This document shows, piece after piece, positions 53,819 through 63,137 of a DNA stretch of 64,000 nt. The first letter of the stretch is position 1; every line of letters begins with the position of its first letter. The notes under the pieces are model-generated. The model saw only the letters and a program-made list of their open reading frames with translations, made no database searches and was not told the origin of the DNA. A program made the translations under genes and the position numbers. The DNA is from Akkermansiaceae bacterium UBA6138. Its GTDB lineage: Bacteria > Verrucomicrobiota > Verrucomicrobiia > Verrucomicrobiales > DEV007. The stretch is from the NCBI GenBank assembly GCA_002422425.1, contig DIVG01000026.1:4924-68923 (forward strand). The letters run 5' to 3'.

Positions 53819-54913
53819 TCAGCGGCGGCGCAGCACGCGGACTTTGTGCGCCTCGCTGTCACCGATATAAATGCCGCCATCGGCATCGGCGTAGACGCCG
53901 TGGGGTCGGGCCAGTTCGCATTCGAGCGGATTCGACGAGGTGCCGTCGCCTTTTTTACCGGTGCCGGCGATAAGCTCGATTTTTCCGGTGCGGGCATCGA
54001 CCAGGCGGATGGAATGGCTCTCGCAGTCAGCCAGCCAGACGTTGCCCGCATCGTCGATGGTGATGCCCTTCGGCCCGCTCAGGGTGGCCTCTTTGGCGGG
54101 ACCACCGTGGCCCGTGAATCCGTTTTTGCCAGTCCCGGCGATGTGATGAATGGTCCCGGCCTTGAGATCGAATTTGAAGACCTGATTGCCCTCGCGGGTG
54201 GCGAGCCAGAGGTTGCCCTCTTTGTCGAAATCGAGGGAGCGGGGACCGCGCAGCGGCGTGCCGGCGATGGGTGACCCGTCGGGCGTGTCGCCGGGCTTGC
54301 CGGTCCCGGCAAAGGTCGAAATAATCCCGGTCCTCATGTCGATGCGACGGATCACGTGATTGCCGATGTCGCAGATGTAGAGATCGCCTTCGGGACCGAA
54401 CTGGATGCTGTGCGGCTGCTTGAACTGGGCTGCCGCCGCCGGTCCACCGTCTCCACTGTAGCCAGCCTGACCGGTGCCGGCGAGAGTGGTGATGATCCCC
54501 GTCTTCATCGCAATCTTACGCACGGCGTGGTTGACCATGTCGACGATGTAGAGATCGCCGACGGCGTCGAAACGAATCTCGTGCGGCTTGTTAAAGGTCG
54601 CCTTGAGCGCTGGTCCCCCGTCTCCGGTGAAGCCCTCCTGGCCCGTCCCGGCAATGGTCGTGATGATGCCGTCCTGCCCGATCCGGCGGATGCGCTGACC
54701 GGTGTATTCGCAGTAGTAGAGGGCTCCGTCAGGCCCGCGGACGACGCCAAAGGGGTTGTCGATTTCAGCGGCGATGGCTTGCCCACCGTCCCCGCTGAAG
54801 CCCTGCTTGCCCGTCCCGGCGATCGTTTCGATGGTCCAGTCGGCTGCGACGAGGGAGGAAGCGAAAGCAAGAAATAAAAGAAGGGCGAAGATCAATGACG
54901 GGGAGCGTTTCAT
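53819..54913 (-). CDS. Secreted NHL-repeat beta-propeller protein
   Basis: 364 residues with a signal peptide (1-23). Six NHL-like repeats of about 55 residues, each with a GTGxxGFxGDGGPA turn (GTGKQGFSGDGG, GTGQEGFTGDGG, GTGQAGYSGDGG) and a DLYIVD-like strand, predicted to form a six-bladed propeller. Typical of PVC secreted proteins; may bind carbohydrate or protein. The function is unknown. Confidence 0.87.
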   Translation of the reverse strand: MKRSPSLIFALLLFLAFASSLVAADWTIETIAGTGKQGFSGDGGQAIAAEIDNPFGVVRGPDGALYYCEYTGQRIRRIGQDGIITTIAGTGQEGFTGDGGPALKATFNKPHEIRFDAVGDLYIVDMVNHAVRKIAMKTGIITTLAGTGQAGYSGDGGPAAAAQFKQPHSIQFGPEGDLYICDIGNHVIRRIDMRTGIISTFAGTGKPGDTPDGSPIAGTPLRGPRSLDFDKEGNLWLATREGNQVFKFDLKAGTIHHIAGTGKNGFTGHGGPAKEATLSGPKGITIDDAGNVWLADCESHSIRLVDARTGKIELIAGTGKKGDGTSSNPLECELARPHGVYADADGGIYIGDSEAHKVRVLRRR

Positions 54914-54967
54914 CGGGCTATCGTGACAGAAAATCCCGGGCCGGTCAATGGACGGGAGAGCGCCGCC

Positions 54968-55657
54968 TCACAGTCCCCAGGCCCCGCGTTTGGCCCGCCG
55001 GGCCTCACGCTCAATCGACTCCAGCCTATCCCGGGCCTGAAAAAAAGTGGCCCCGGCCGGGGTCGGAACCGGTCTTTCCTTCGTCCCAGGGCCTTTGGTG
55101 AAAATACGGGCGAGGCCCTCCTCGACGAGACGGCTGGCAAGATCGCTGCCGTCAGGGAGCTCGACAAAACCGTAATAGCGATTGCCGTCAAAGACCTCTT
55201 CCCAACAGGTGAAAACGGTAAAGGTTTTACCGGCGAGCTGCTCCCGGGTGAATTTTTTTGCCGCCTTTCCAACCGCCACGGCCTCCTCCGACGAAATACC
55301 GCCGAGATCGCGAGCCTGATCGGCGACACGACGACGCTGGCTTTCGTAACGGTCGCTGAGGTAACTCTCGGGAGCGTCAACGAAATAAAGGCGAAGCTCG
55401 AACTCGCGGCCGCCGGCGCGGAGCATGAAACTGTCGCCGTCATTCCCGTCGCGATCGACGAGACGGGCGTCGCGGAAGACATCGTAGCCCTGAACTTTAG
55501 CGGGGACGGCCCCTTTTCTTTCGCTGATCTCCGGGTTGGTGCCGGAGGCAACTGCTCTCTCCGGCGAGACCGAGGGCAAATGCTCGCGCTGCCAGTAGGC
55601 CACCCCCGCCAAAACGAGGATGAGACCAAAGCGAATGAGGCGCGGACGGCCCTTCAT
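54968..55657 (-). CDS. Staphylococcal-nuclease homologue with N-terminal membrane anchor
   Basis: 229 residues with one N-terminal membrane helix (about 9-22). SNase domain (about 55-215): DGDSFMLR (metal Asp), LRLYFVDAPES (the Arg, Asp and Glu of the active site) and DGNRYYGFVEL (the second Arg), so catalysis is plausible. Likely extracytoplasmic. It starts one base after the aspS stop on the same strand, so probably co-transcribed with aspS. Confidence 0.85.
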   Translation of the reverse strand: MKGRPRLIRFGLILVLAGVAYWQREHLPSVSPERAVASGTNPEISERKGAVPAKVQGYDVFRDARLVDRDGNDGDSFMLRAGGREFELRLYFVDAPESYLSDRYESQRRRVADQARDLGGISSEEAVAVGKAAKKFTREQLAGKTFTVFTCWEEVFDGNRYYGFVELPDGSDLASRLVEEGLARIFTKGPGTKERPVPTPAGATFFQARDRLESIEREARRAKRGAWGL

Positions 55658-55658
55658 C

Positions 55659-57452
55659 TCAATCTTTCTTCTCCTGCACGGCCGACTTGATGTAAAGCTC
55701 GCGCAGTTGCTTGAAGTCCACCTCGGCGGGGCTGGAAGACATCAAGTCGATACCCTTGTTGTTTTTCGGGAAAGCGATGACCTCGCGGATGCTGGACTCA
55801 CCACAGGCGAGCATGACAAGACGGTCGAGACCGAGAGCGAGGCCGCCGTGCGGGGGCGCGCCATACTGGAAGGCACCGAGGATGTGGCCGAACATGGAGA
55901 CCTGCTCTTCATCAGTGACCCCGAGGACACGGAACATTTTCGCCTGGAGATCGCCCTCGTGGATCCGGAGACTGCCTCCGCCGAGCTCATTTCCGTTGAG
56001 CACGACATCGTAGGCGGCGCCGCGGATTTTCCCAAAGTTCGCCTCGTCGTCGAGCAGGGCGACGTCGTCGGGATGGGGACGGGTAAAGGGGTGGTGAACG
56101 GCGTTCCATTTGCCCTCTTCCTTATCATAGGCGAGGAGCGGGAAATCGATGACCCAGAAAAAGTCGAGGATGTCTTCCTTACCCGCGTAGAGACCGCTCA
56201 TCGTCGCGACCTCAAGGCGAAGCCGGCCGAGCACGTCGCAGACGACATCCCACTGGTCACAACCGAAGAGGACGAGGTCACCTTCCTCGATCCCGAGACG
56301 TTCGGTGAGGGCGGCCTTCTCGGCGTCGTTGAAAAACTTCACGATGGGCGACTTCCACTCGCCGCCCTCGACCTTGATGTAAGCGAGGCCGCCGGCGCCG
56401 GCTTCACGGGCGATCTCTTCGAGACGCTTGATCTGACCGGTCGTGACCGAAGCGAATCCCTTCGCGTTGATCGCGCGAACGACGCCGCCTTTCTCAAGCG
56501 TGCCCGAGAACACCTTGAAGGCGGACGAGCCGAAGACATCGCCGAAGTCGAGGATTTCCATGCCGATGCGGCGCTCGGGTTTGTCGCTGCCGTACTTGTC
56601 CATCGCCTCCTGGTAGGTGATGCGGGGAAAGGGCGTTGAGACGTCGGCGCCGCGCGAGACCTTAAAGGCGCGCACGAGGAGCTTCTCGATGATGGCGTAA
56701 AGATCCTCCTGCGTCACGAAGCTCGCCTCGATGTCGACCTGGGTGAATTCGGGCTGGCGGTCGGCGCGAAGATCCTCGTCGCGGAAACAGCGGGCGATCT
56801 GGAAATAACGCTCGACCCCGGCGACCATGAGGAGCTGCTTATACTGCTGCGGTGCCTGGGGCAGAGCGTAGAACTTGCCCGGGTTGAGCCGCGAGGGCAC
56901 GAGGAAATCGCGGGCACCTTCCGGAGTGGACTTGGAAAGAATGGGCGTCTCGATCTCGAGGAATCCCATCTCGTCAAGGCCGTCGCGCATCGCCTTGGTG
57001 ATGAGGTGACGGGTGCGGAGGTTGCGCGCCATGCGGGGACGGCGCAGATCGAGGTAGCGGTGTTTCATCCGCAGGTCCTCGTTGCTGAGCTCTTTATCGA
57101 GCTGGAAAGGGAGGACGTCGGACTTGTTGATGACCTTCAGCTCGGTCGCAACGAGCTCGATTTCACCGGTCTCGATCGTTTTATTCACCGTCGTCTGACC
57201 TTCAATCTCGGGCCGGATGTCAACGCGTCCGGTCACCTGGACGACGTCCTCGGAGCGGAGCGAGTGGCTCATCTGCGTGGCGGCGGCGTTTTCCTCGGAG
57301 CGGAAAACACACTGGGTGACACCCTCGCGGTCGCGGATATCCATGAAGATGACGCCGTGGTGATCCCGAACCGTATTGACCCAGCCGATCAGCGTGACCG
57401 TTTCACCGGCGTGGGATTTGCGGAGTTCGTTGCAGTGATGAGTTCGGTACAT
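55659..57452 (-). CDS. aspS: Aspartyl-tRNA synthetase
   Basis: 597 residues. Class II synthetase. N-terminal OB anticodon domain (ETVTLIGWVNTVRDHHGVIFMDIRDREG), motif 2 (QIARCFRDEDLRADRQPEFTQVDIE), the bacterial GAD insertion domain (about 300-410) and motif 3 (GGLALGLDRLVMLACGESSIREV). Length and the GAD insert fit the bacterial type that charges tRNA-Asp, or tRNA-Asn in non-discriminating versions. Confidence 0.96.
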   Translation of the reverse strand: MYRTHHCNELRKSHAGETVTLIGWVNTVRDHHGVIFMDIRDREGVTQCVFRSEENAAATQMSHSLRSEDVVQVTGRVDIRPEIEGQTTVNKTIETGEIELVATELKVINKSDVLPFQLDKELSNEDLRMKHRYLDLRRPRMARNLRTRHLITKAMRDGLDEMGFLEIETPILSKSTPEGARDFLVPSRLNPGKFYALPQAPQQYKQLLMVAGVERYFQIARCFRDEDLRADRQPEFTQVDIEASFVTQEDLYAIIEKLLVRAFKVSRGADVSTPFPRITYQEAMDKYGSDKPERRIGMEILDFGDVFGSSAFKVFSGTLEKGGVVRAINAKGFASVTTGQIKRLEEIAREAGAGGLAYIKVEGGEWKSPIVKFFNDAEKAALTERLGIEEGDLVLFGCDQWDVVCDVLGRLRLEVATMSGLYAGKEDILDFFWVIDFPLLAYDKEEGKWNAVHHPFTRPHPDDVALLDDEANFGKIRGAAYDVVLNGNELGGGSLRIHEGDLQAKMFRVLGVTDEEQVSMFGHILGAFQYGAPPHGGLALGLDRLVMLACGESSIREVIAFPKNNKGIDLMSSSPAEVDFKQLRELYIKSAVQEKKD

Positions 57453-57630
57453 GGCTTAAAAAAACGTTTGCTCTTCCCGAGTCGCGGGAGGCCGAGAAAC
57501 TACCCCCCATCGGCGGGGGCGCAAGGGGGGCCGGGGCGGTTTCTTTGGGATGGAAAGAAGCGGGAGAGGGTAGGTCTAACTTATTTTCGCACGACCTCTT
57601 TGGCTCGGTGGCTCAAATCCACTTCACCCC

Positions 57631-58857
57631 TCAAAACTCGATCTTTAATCCCTGACTCCTCCAGGCGGCGGCGACTTCCTTCTCCAACGCTTCGTAGGTT
57701 CTGCCACGGAGAAGATGTTCCGCCTGGGCCGTCGTCAGATTTTCCCGGTCGCCGCGTCTTCCGCCAATGAGAGCTTTGATAAACTCGACGAGGTGTTTCC
57801 CGTCGCCTTCACCGTCAAGACGCAGGAAGTAGTAGGCGATGACGTTCGCGCTGTTGTAGTTCTTCCCCCCCTGCCCCGCAGCAAGCTCCCCGGCCCATTC
57901 GGCATGGGTGATGTTCATCAATTTTTCCAGCCTCACCATTTGAAAATCCCGTCCCTGCCCGCGTGTCACCTCATCGACGATAGCGGCATTCATCGAAGAG
58001 AGTTTGAAGCGCCCGTTATCATAGTCCTGCGATGAGACCACTTCGGCGATGCCTTCGGAGAGCCACGTCGGCATGGGGGTGGCCAACCAGCGCATCATGA
58101 CCTGGTGGGCGATCTCGTGGGTAAGGGTCGTGCTGCGTTTCTTATGATCCACGATAAAGCGGGTCCCGGTGTATTCGACCCCGAGATTGGTTAGGGGCAC
58201 TTTGATCACTCCGTCCATCTCATCTCCCCGCCGACTCCACGAAAACATGCCGCCGCTGCCCTCCATCCCACCGTCGCTGTAGTAGTCGTCCTTCGACATA
58301 TAAAGTTTCGTGATGTAGTGGCCGCTGGCATTCGGCTTCGGGGCAAGACCGATCGGCATCTGATCGACGAAGTTGAAAGTGGCCTCGAAGATTCTCGCGA
58401 ATTCCCGCACCACACTGGTCGAGAGCCGGTCCGGAGAGCGGAACTCAAAGTGGGGAGTCCGGTAGATATAGGGGGCCTCGCTCTCCGACGTTTTCTCGAC
58501 TTCCTCGATCTGTTCGACGGCCAGTTCGGAGACGACGTATTGAGGCCACACCCCAAGCTTGAGATCCTCGAAATTTCCCAGCGAAGGGGCCATGCCGGGC
58601 CCACTCTCCCCGGGTTTCTCTTTCTCTGCCGCCCAGTTTTTCGCAAAGGCCCGGTCAGCCTCGGAAAGTCGGGACAAAGGCAATTCAAATCGACCCCGAT
58701 CGGTGTCGAGAGTGATTTTTTCGCCCTCGAGCTGGAAGATCGCCCCGGCGATTTTTTTGCCATCCGCACTGGTCCATTCCCGCATCGCCTCCTCTGCCAC
58801 GGCGGGAACGGAGAGCGCGAAAAGCATCGGTAGAACAATGGCGCAGCGGGAATTCAT
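57631..58857 (-). CDS. Secreted SHD1-domain zinc metallopeptidase (gluzincin-like)
   Basis: 408 residues from the ATG at 58857 with a signal peptide (1-22). An SHD1-like domain (about 25-75): REWTSADGKKIAGAIFQLEG, LPLSRLSEADRAFAKNW. The C-terminal domain has the HExxH zinc motif TLTHEIAHQVMMRW and the third-ligand region WLSEGIAEVV, as in gluzincin/peptidase MA families. Substrate unknown; the SHD1 domain is typical of PVC secreted proteins. Confidence 0.82.
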   Translation of the reverse strand: MNSRCAIVLPMLFALSVPAVAEEAMREWTSADGKKIAGAIFQLEGEKITLDTDRGRFELPLSRLSEADRAFAKNWAAEKEKPGESGPGMAPSLGNFEDLKLGVWPQYVVSELAVEQIEEVEKTSESEAPYIYRTPHFEFRSPDRLSTSVVREFARIFEATFNFVDQMPIGLAPKPNASGHYITKLYMSKDDYYSDGGMEGSGGMFSWSRRGDEMDGVIKVPLTNLGVEYTGTRFIVDHKKRSTTLTHEIAHQVMMRWLATPMPTWLSEGIAEVVSSQDYDNGRFKLSSMNAAIVDEVTRGQGRDFQMVRLEKLMNITHAEWAGELAAGQGGKNYNSANVIAYYFLRLDGEGDGKHLVEFIKALIGGRRGDRENLTTAQAEHLLRGRTYEALEKEVAAAWRSQGLKIEF

Positions 58858-58978
58858 GATCATGAGCGTAGGAAACCTCGCTACCGTCGGCAAGCGCATT
58901 TTCCGCCATGACCTTTCTCCACCGACTTCCTCTCTGAGGGTCGAAATTCCATGGAGAACGGTAAAAAAGGCTCTGAAC

Positions 58979-59716
58979 TCAATACTCACCCCGGTTCTTC
59001 CCGACGCTGTCATCGGTCCACCAGTAGAGGAGGCGGCCGCAGTTCTCACAGTGGGCGAGACGGTTTTCTCCTTTGACTTCGACGACGGTCGATTTCACGA
59101 CCTTCATGTGGCAACCCTGACACACTTCGTCGACGAGCCCGACCACGGCCATGCCGTTTTTGGATTTGAAGAGGCGGTGGTAATTATCAATGACGTGTTC
59201 CTCGATCGCCCCGGCGTGTTTCTCCCGCTCGGCGAGTTCGGCAACACGATCGGCTCTCAATTTCGCAGCGAGTTCGGCGAGGTCCTCGAGTTCTTCCTTC
59301 ACCGAGACTTCGTTCTCTTTTAATTTTTCCCGGGCCACCTCAAGCGCTTGGCGCTGAAAATCGGCCTTTTCCATCAGCTCCATCTCCCGGTCCTCCAGCG
59401 TTGCAATCTCGGCGGTATATCGCTCGATCTCGGTGCCCATGCGCTGGAATTCCTCGTTCTTGCGCGTCTCGAACTGCTGCATCTTCAGCTTCGTGATGGA
59501 ATCGCGTCGCGTCGCGACATCGATCTCGAGATTTTTCACTGCCACCTCGGTGTGCTGCATCTCAAGCTTGGCGGCCTCGACAGCTCGCTGATCCTCGACG
59601 ATCTTGTCCCTGATGTCGGCCTCTTCCACAGGGATTCCGGCCAGTTCCTTGTCAATGGCTTTGATCTTCTGATCGTGATGCTGGACGCGGAGGAGCTTCT
59701 CGACTTCTGGTAACAT
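58979..59716 (-). CDS. Coiled-coil zinc-ribbon protein (C4-type, CT398-like)
   Basis: 245 residues. About 170 residues of coiled coil (LRVQHHDQKIKAIDKELA, onward) precede a C-terminal C4 zinc ribbon (EVCQGCHMKVV and LAHCENCGRLLYW). Homologues such as CT398 occur across bacteria; a link with nucleic-acid binding is proposed, but no function is set. Starts at an ATG; 120 bp downstream is the metallopeptidase gene. Confidence 0.88.
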   Translation of the reverse strand: MLPEVEKLLRVQHHDQKIKAIDKELAGIPVEEADIRDKIVEDQRAVEAAKLEMQHTEVAVKNLEIDVATRRDSITKLKMQQFETRKNEEFQRMGTEIERYTAEIATLEDREMELMEKADFQRQALEVAREKLKENEVSVKEELEDLAELAAKLRADRVAELAEREKHAGAIEEHVIDNYHRLFKSKNGMAVVGLVDEVCQGCHMKVVKSTVVEVKGENRLAHCENCGRLLYWWTDDSVGKNRGEY

Positions 59717-59790
59717 ATCGGTATGGGCAAAGGTCTTGAGTGCCTTGGGCGAATTTATCTATCAAACGTCACCCCGGTCGATTTGCCAAT

Positions 59791-60363
59791 CTAAATCAAC
59801 CAGTCCGGAACACCAACGGCCGCTTCAACGGCGCGAGCCGACTCGAGACGACCGAGCCAGCCTCCCGCTTCCTCCGGCGGAAGGCCGAACCAAGAACGAC
59901 ACCCGCCAAAACTGGTGCGATTTTTGAGAATCCAGGGGTCGGTGAGTTGCCACACTTTCACTACCGCGTAGGAAAGCCCGGGCTCGTCACCCCATTCGAA
60001 CCGCTCACGCACGACCTCTTCTTTCCAGATGTGATAGGGATCGAGCCGCAGGACTTCGTCCCAATCGTGTAACCGTCCTGTTTTGATCGTTTCAACGTAA
60101 ACCGAAAAAACCACCTCATCCCCGCTTGCCTCGGGAATATCACGAAGTGAACCATCGATTAAAGGCTTTACCTGGCGAGCCTGTTCGTGAAAGAGGCTGG
60201 GAAACAGAAAAAATTTTTCATGGAGCCATTGAAATCCCAGTTTGCCCTCGGAAATGCCGCCTTTTCTCAGGATCACACTTTGCTCCCCCGCAGCGAGTGC
60301 CTCGGCGACGAGTTGCCATTCTTTGAAGGCTACCGGACGCCATTCGGGATCAAAAAATTTCAT
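59791..60363 (-). CDS. DUF1802 family protein
   Basis: 190 residues. FKEWQLVAEALAAGEQSVILRKGGISEG is the characteristic start of DUF1802, followed by FFLFPSLFHEQ, VRERFEWGDEPGLSYAVVKVW and WLGRLESA. The family is uncharacterised and found in cyanobacteria and PVC. No signal peptide or membrane helix. Single gene between the zinc-ribbon gene and tRNA-His. Confidence 0.85.
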   Translation of the reverse strand: MKFFDPEWRPVAFKEWQLVAEALAAGEQSVILRKGGISEGKLGFQWLHEKFFLFPSLFHEQARQVKPLIDGSLRDIPEASGDEVVFSVYVETIKTGRLHDWDEVLRLDPYHIWKEEVVRERFEWGDEPGLSYAVVKVWQLTDPWILKNRTSFGGCRSWFGLPPEEAGGWLGRLESARAVEAAVGVPDWLI

Positions 60364-60500
60364 GGTGAGAGAATTTCGAAGTTCCCGCGAAATACCTGAT
60401 TTTGCAAGGAACGCTCATTTTCCGTTGGAAAATCAAGACGAATGCTCTAATTTCTCATCCCGCCGGTATGGTCGATGACCGTTCAAAGGAGGGACTAGAT

Positions 60501-60576
60501 GGTGGCTGTAGCTCAGTGGTAGAGCCCCGGATTGTGATTCCGGTTGTCGCGGGTTCAAGCCCCGTCAGCCACCCCA
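60501..60576 (+). tRNA. tRNA-His (anticodon GUG)
   Basis: 76 nt including the extra 5' G (G-1) of tRNA-His at 60501, which faces C73, and an encoded CCA (60574-60576). Acceptor GTGGCTG with CAGCCAC. Anticodon arm CCGGA-TTGTGAT-TCCGG, anticodon GTG. T arm GCGGG-TTCAAGC-CCCGT. Confidence 0.97.
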
Positions 60577-60644
60577 TCTTTCCCCATAAATAAGGTCCCG
60601 GCGACCTTAAAGATTCCACGCGGGTAGGCTCACCTCTCATTCCC

Positions 60645-61343
60645 ATGGATTCCATCGAGGTCACGATCCGCTACCAATTTGCCAATTCGCTCCTCCTCGC
60701 CGAAGCGCTCACCCATCCTAGCCGCGCCCGCGAATCAAAACGCTCACGCTTCGATAATCAACGTCTCGAACATCTCGGCGATGCGGTTATTCAATTGATT
60801 CTGACGGAAAAACTTTTTCGCCTTTTTCCCAAATTCAGCGAAGGACAGCTCACGAAAATGCGCAGCCGCCTCGTTTCACGAGAGGCGCTTTGCGAATTCG
60901 CCCGCAGAATCTCCCTCGGCGACCATCTTCTTCTTGGCAAAGGAGAACTTTCGAGCGGAGGACGAGAACGTCCCTCAAATCTTGCTGATGCCTTCGAAGC
61001 GATTACCGGGGCAATTTATCTTGATGGCGGACTCGAAGCGGCGAGAGCCTTTATTTTCACCAACTTCGGTTCTTTCATCGAAGAAATCACCGCTCAGCCT
61101 GAAGAGAAAAACCCGAAAGGCATCCTCCAGGAGTGCCTCCAGGCGATCGCCCCTTCAAGCCCGACTTACCGGCTTATCGGGCAGGAAGGTCCCGACCATC
61201 TCAAATCCTTCGTTGCGGAGGTAAAATGGGAAGGCCTTGTCCTCGGTCAGGGTTCAGGACGCAGTAAACAGGAAGCGGAGATCAGCGCCGCCACCGAAGC
61301 CCTGAAAGACCGGCGCTGGGAGGCGGGGAAAGTCGGTGAATAA
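60645..61343 (+). CDS. rnc: Ribonuclease III
   Basis: 232 residues. Double-stranded RNA endonuclease for rRNA processing. N-terminal nuclease domain with the signature NQRLEHLGDAVIQLI (in E. coli NERLEFLGDS; the first Glu is Gln here), MRSRLVSREALCEFA, and NLADAFEAITGAIYLDGG with the catalytic Asp and Glu. A C-terminal dsRNA-binding domain includes NPKGILQECLQA and GSGRSKQEAEISAATEAL. Starts 68 bp after tRNA-His. Confidence 0.95.
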   Translation: MDSIEVTIRYQFANSLLLAEALTHPSRARESKRSRFDNQRLEHLGDAVIQLILTEKLFRLFPKFSEGQLTKMRSRLVSREALCEFARRISLGDHLLLGKGELSSGGRERPSNLADAFEAITGAIYLDGGLEAARAFIFTNFGSFIEEITAQPEEKNPKGILQECLQAIAPSSPTYRLIGQEGPDHLKSFVAEVKWEGLVLGQGSGRSKQEAEISAATEALKDRRWEAGKVGE

Positions 61344-61533
61344 CCAGTGAGCAAGTTTGAAGAACCCTGAACAACTTTCACTTGTTCACTCAATAACGGG
61401 GATATCCCCGCACTTCGCCTCCTTCTTATCACCTGTTTATTACTTATGCTAATCACTCTTAATCAATGAGTTATGGCGAAGTTTGAAAGTTATTAACGGA
61501 TAGAAGAAGAAAGAAAGCTTTTCTAAAAAATGA
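61344..61533. other. AT-rich intergenic region with several inverted repeats
   Basis: 190 bp between convergent rnc and the family 9 glycosyltransferase gene. It holds a 7-bp inverted repeat TGAACAA / TTGTTCA (61368-61388), a 14-bp perfect palindrome CGGGGATATCCCCG (61397-61410), and a wide 8-bp inverted repeat ACTTCGCC / GGCGAAGT (61412-61419, 61475-61482). No gene, terminator with T run, or DnaA box was recognised. Confidence 0.6.
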
Positions 61534-62493
61534 TTATCTTCTAAGAGGCCGTGAATAACTTCCGGGATCGATCGCTTCGAGGACTTCCGCCACACTGATT
61601 CCCGCAGGGGAAGCATTCGCCGAACGGAGCACTTTCATCTTGGCCGAGACCGGAGCCCAGATCCCGGGATTCGTCGGACCGAAGAGAAGCAACCCCGTTG
61701 CCCCCGCGCTAGCTGCGAGATGGGAGATCCCGCTGTCATGTCCGAGGAAGTAGTCTACCTGTCTGTAAACGGCCCCCAGATCGACGAGCCGGTGTCCGCT
61801 GAGGTGATGGTGCGGAATCCGCGCCTCGTCCAGCAGAGCGAGAAACTGGGCGATGACGGACCCTTCCGCTTCGCCACTGGTGATGAGAAAGCGGGTCTCC
61901 GGATTTCGTTCGAGGAGACCGGCGAGAACCGCGACCCAGGATTCGAAGCTCCAGTTCTTTTTCGGGCTGCCGCTCCCGGGATGCAGGGCAACGAGCGGAC
62001 CGGCTTCCCGGGCGGGCAGAGTCGCGAGGACAGGCGTGGCCGGGTAATCGAGGGCGAGAGCAGCATCGTCGAGAAAGAGGGCGAGCTGTTCGAGCGGTTT
62101 GGCGAACTGCACCGCTGCGGGAACGAAGGGCGCTTCCTCGACCGGACGGAAGGGGCAAGTGATGAGCGTCTCGACTCCGGCGACCTTGAGATTGCCCGCG
62201 AAGTAGCCGTCGGGATCATAGAGGTAGCTCACGACCACGTCGAACCCGGCCAGATAAGCGCACCAGTCGTGATCCAATTTTGCACCCGGGGCAAAAAAAG
62301 TGGCGAGGCGGGCGTCCTCGATCGATCGCACCCGGTCGGCGAGGCCGGTCGCGACGGCGAGTTCGGCGATGGCGGGATAACCGAGGATCTCGATTTCCGT
62401 CCCGGGTAGTGTTTCCCGCACGAGCCGGATCGCCGGCATCGTGAGGATAAAGTCCCCCACCGCACCGCCTCGAATGAAAAGGATCCTGCCCAT
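61534..62493 (-). CDS. Family 9 glycosyltransferase (heptosyltransferase-like)
   Basis: 319 residues from the ATG at 62493 (MGRILFIRGG). GT-B fold with the ADP-heptose transferase pattern: ILFIRGGAVGDFILTMPAI at the N-terminus, VALHPGSGSPKKNWSFESW and FLGHDSGISHLAASAGATGLLLFGPTNPGIW (nucleotide-sugar site). Likely adds sugars to the lipopolysaccharide core. No operon partner except gntK, 13 bp upstream on the same strand. Confidence 0.9.
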   Translation of the reverse strand: MGRILFIRGGAVGDFILTMPAIRLVRETLPGTEIEILGYPAIAELAVATGLADRVRSIEDARLATFFAPGAKLDHDWCAYLAGFDVVVSYLYDPDGYFAGNLKVAGVETLITCPFRPVEEAPFVPAAVQFAKPLEQLALFLDDAALALDYPATPVLATLPAREAGPLVALHPGSGSPKKNWSFESWVAVLAGLLERNPETRFLITSGEAEGSVIAQFLALLDEARIPHHHLSGHRLVDLGAVYRQVDYFLGHDSGISHLAASAGATGLLLFGPTNPGIWAPVSAKMKVLRSANASPAGISVAEVLEAIDPGSYSRPLRR

Positions 62494-62506
62494 GGGGTTC
62501 GATCTT

Positions 62507-63058
62507 TCAGGCTGTTCTGAGCCACTCAAGAATGGCGGAGATAATTTCGTCGGGGGTGAGTTCAATCGAAAGAGTGAGGAGGCCGGGATCCGGGGCCGGT
62601 TCTTCGAGGATCGCGAACTGACTGCGGAGCAGGTCCGAAGTCATGTATTCGTGCTCACGCACGTCCATGCGGCCCTTGATGAGCTCGAACGAGCCCTCCA
62701 GATAAACGAGGCGATGATCCGGAAAGTGACGGAAAAGATAATCGCGATAGCCCTGCTTCAGAGCCGAGCAGGCGAGCACGGGACTGCCATTGCTCTCGAG
62801 GACCTCACTCGCAGCGTCGATGAGCCGGTCGAACCAGGGCCAGCGGTCTTCGTCCTGGAGCGGAATGCCTGCGCCCATTTTCGCCTTGTTCTCGGGCGGG
62901 TGAAAGGAATCGCCTTCGAGAAATTTGCCGCCGATCTCCCCGGCGAGTCGTTCCGCAACCGTGCTTTTGCCGCAACCGGAAACACCCATGATCACGATGA
63001 AGACGGGTTTTGCGAGGTCTGGTCGGGTCGGGAGTGAATCAGAATTAGAATCAGTCAT
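62507..63058 (-). CDS. gntK: Gluconokinase
   Basis: 183 residues. Phosphorylates gluconate to 6-phosphogluconate. P-loop MGVSGCGKSTVAERLA, substrate motif GDSFHPPENKAKMGAGIPLQDEDRWPW, ACSALKQGYRDYL and YLEGSFELI. Its product is used by gnd at 49740. Co-directional with the family 9 glycosyltransferase gene. Confidence 0.95.
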   Translation of the reverse strand: MTDSNSDSLPTRPDLAKPVFIVIMGVSGCGKSTVAERLAGEIGGKFLEGDSFHPPENKAKMGAGIPLQDEDRWPWFDRLIDAASEVLESNGSPVLACSALKQGYRDYLFRHFPDHRLVYLEGSFELIKGRMDVREHEYMTSDLLRSQFAILEEPAPDPGLLTLSIELTPDEIISAILEWLRTA

Positions 63059-63137
63059 TGGCGCCGGAGTATAGACCGGATCGCGATCCGTGCCAATGCG
63101 GGGGAGGGTTTGATGGCGGCTTCTGCCGCTTTCGGGT

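Noticed and set aside
61344..61533. Chromosomal origin of replication
   Set aside because: AT-rich with palindromes, but no DnaA boxes and no dnaA, dnaN or gidA nearby.
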